A DNA stretch of 64,000 bases from CBDCWT01 sp965223305 (GTDB lineage: Bacteria > Planctomycetota > Planctomycetia > Pirellulales > Pirellulaceae). The stretch's first letter is position 1; the number at the start of each line of letters is the position of its first letter. The notes under the pieces were generated by a model that saw only the letters and a list, made by a program, of their open reading frames with translations, did not search any database and had not been told where the DNA came from. The stretch spans positions 1 through 64,000 of the forward strand of contig CBDCWT010000045.1 in the NCBI GenBank assembly GCA_965223305.1. Direction: 5' to 3'. The position numbers and the translations under genes were made by a program. Below are positions 63,000 through 64,000 of the stretch, piece after piece.

Positions 63000-64000
63000 C
63001 TAGTTCGCCTGCATAGCGGGCAGCGGCAAGTGCTCATAGCCAACCTGCGGCACTACAATCTGAAGGTTGATCATAGCGCGTATGACATCGATATACACAT
63101 TAGCGTCGTCGCGCGTCGCAAGATCTGACACGAGATGTGCAGCTGAGTGGACACCGTCAATCCCCTCGAGAATTCTCACCATCTCGTAAGAGCAGGGAAT
63201 CAGTCGACCGTCGCTTCTTACAAAGTATGGATTGGTCCTGGCCACCGGAAAGGCCTGCCGACACGTGTCTCGCAACATCGCGATGATCGTCTCCGAGTCC
63301 GGCACCCTTCCATTACGTAACTCCTGTCTGTGAAGATCCTGAAGGTCACTTGAGTCGAACATCTCGACAAGATTAAAATTGCAGTGTTGATACAGAGCGC
63401 CGTTTAGGAACAGTGGGTTGTGATCTGCCCCATTGGTGAATCTTCTTCTGTGTGACACTTGAAAAGCCTTCTCAGCATCAACGCCAAAACGTTCGTAGTA
63501 CATGATAGAATGCGCACTGTCGACACCGCCCGCAAATGGGCGATCAAACTCCATTCGGTTTAGTTTCGATTTCGCTCGATTAACTGCTTCACATTGCGCA
63601 CTCGTCTTTCCCTCCTCCCCACACTCTTGATAGGTGAGGACTCGCTGAATGTTGGCACCCTCCAGTGGACTCGCATCCTGAATCTCGAATTCACGAGGAG
63701 ACCGTGCCACAATCGCGCCAGGAGTCAGCACGAACTCACCCAAAGCTGCAACTGTCCAGTACTTGCTGTTTCGCTCGAGAAAGTTAATCGACTCCATTGC
63801 CTCTCCGTAGGATTCTGTCGGAAAGCCCGTGAAACCCATCATCTGAACTGCAATGCCGGCGTTGGTGAAATTGCGGATCGTTGTCTCAATGTGTTTAAGT
63901 TCGGTGCCCTTCTTAATGCGGTTCAGAATACGTTGGCACCCCGATTCAAAGCCGACAGAAATCGCGACACAACCACTTTTCCGGAGTAACGCGCATCGCG
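63000..64000 (-). CDS. Radical SAM protein, C-terminal part, cut by the window edge
   Basis: The frame continues past 63842 to the edge, reading GCVAISVGFESGCQRILNRI and KKGTELKHIETTIRNFTNAG, typical of the later part of radical SAM barrels. MMGFTGFPTESYGEAMESINFL follows. The C-terminal region (KAFQVSHRRRFTNGADHNPL, DGRLIPCSYEMVRILEGIDG) has a HTH-like or PqqD-like look. The CxxxCxxC cluster is outside the window. It may modify a peptide or lipid; no precursor gene is visible. Confidence 0.72.
   Translation of the reverse strand, partial: RCALLRKSGCVAISVGFESGCQRILNRIKKGTELKHIETTIRNFTNAGIAVQMMGFTGFPTESYGEAMESINFLERNSKYWTVAALGEFVLTPGAIVARSPREFEIQDASPLEGANIQRVLTYQECGEEGKTSAQCEAVNRAKSKLNRMEFDRPFAGGVDSAHSIMYYERFGVDAEKAFQVSHRRRFTNGADHNPLFLNGALYQHCNFNLVEMFDSSDLQDLHRQELRNGRVPDSETIIAMLRDTCRQAFPVARTNPYFVRSDGRLIPCSYEMVRILEGIDGVHSAAHLVSDLATRDDANVYIDVIRAMINLQIVVPQVGYEHLPLPAMQAN

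Overview
The window looks like chromosome of a member of the Planctomycetota, probably Pirellulales-like. The inference rests on moderately high GC, an OstA-like envelope protein with planctomycete-type motifs, an ECF sigma factor, a remnant of a kinase with an N-terminal zinc ribbon, and heavy loads of short palindromic repeats and insertion sequences. No taxonomic marker was searched, so this is inference.

Positions 1-29960 are mostly resident chromosome. An OstA-like gene, broken by two frameshifts, is followed by an IS4-family element with a clean 10-bp target duplication. Then comes an export and cell-surface polysaccharide region: a hypoxanthine phosphoribosyltransferase, two GT4 glycosyltransferases, two glutamine-hydrolysing asparagine synthases, a C39-like membrane peptidase, a WD40 protein, a methyltransferase, a Wzx/MATE-like flippase, a NodU-type carbamoyltransferase with SxtJ and DUF5989 partners, and a thioesterase. 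Further on are an ECF sigma factor, a repeat-rich stretch, a vWA protein, an enoyl-CoA hydratase, a PolB-type 3'-5' exonuclease, an ABC-2 transporter, and thrS-infC, where infC appears to start at AUC.

A tRNA-Val(GAC) gene at 30290-30363 marks the start of a large accessory region. The last 45 bp of this gene plus two flanking bases recur exactly at 41328, 42326 and 54151, which divides the region into at least four tandem tRNA-bounded modules. Module I (11 kb) holds integrase fragments, IS66, IS1380 and IS3 elements, a group II intron remnant, a VapBC-like pair, a retropepsin-like protein and a HEPN-like gene split by IS1380. Module II (1 kb) holds only a DUF5678 protein and a retropepsin-like protein. 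Module III (12 kb) holds IS256, a GntR regulator with a palindromic operator, a 2720-residue mutarotase-sialidase-triple oxidoreductase and a ParDE-like pair. Module IV opens with a primase-helicase-nuclease protein of the TOTE conflict-system type, then a small protein overlapping an HNH endonuclease.

The right end (58900-62440) is a four-gene Mu/Tn7-like transposon (DUF6431 protein, DDE transposase, AAA ATPase, CHC2 zinc finger). The window closes in the C-terminal part of a radical SAM protein. Four genes (one of them twice) carry single-base frameshifts; they may be real decay or assembly errors.
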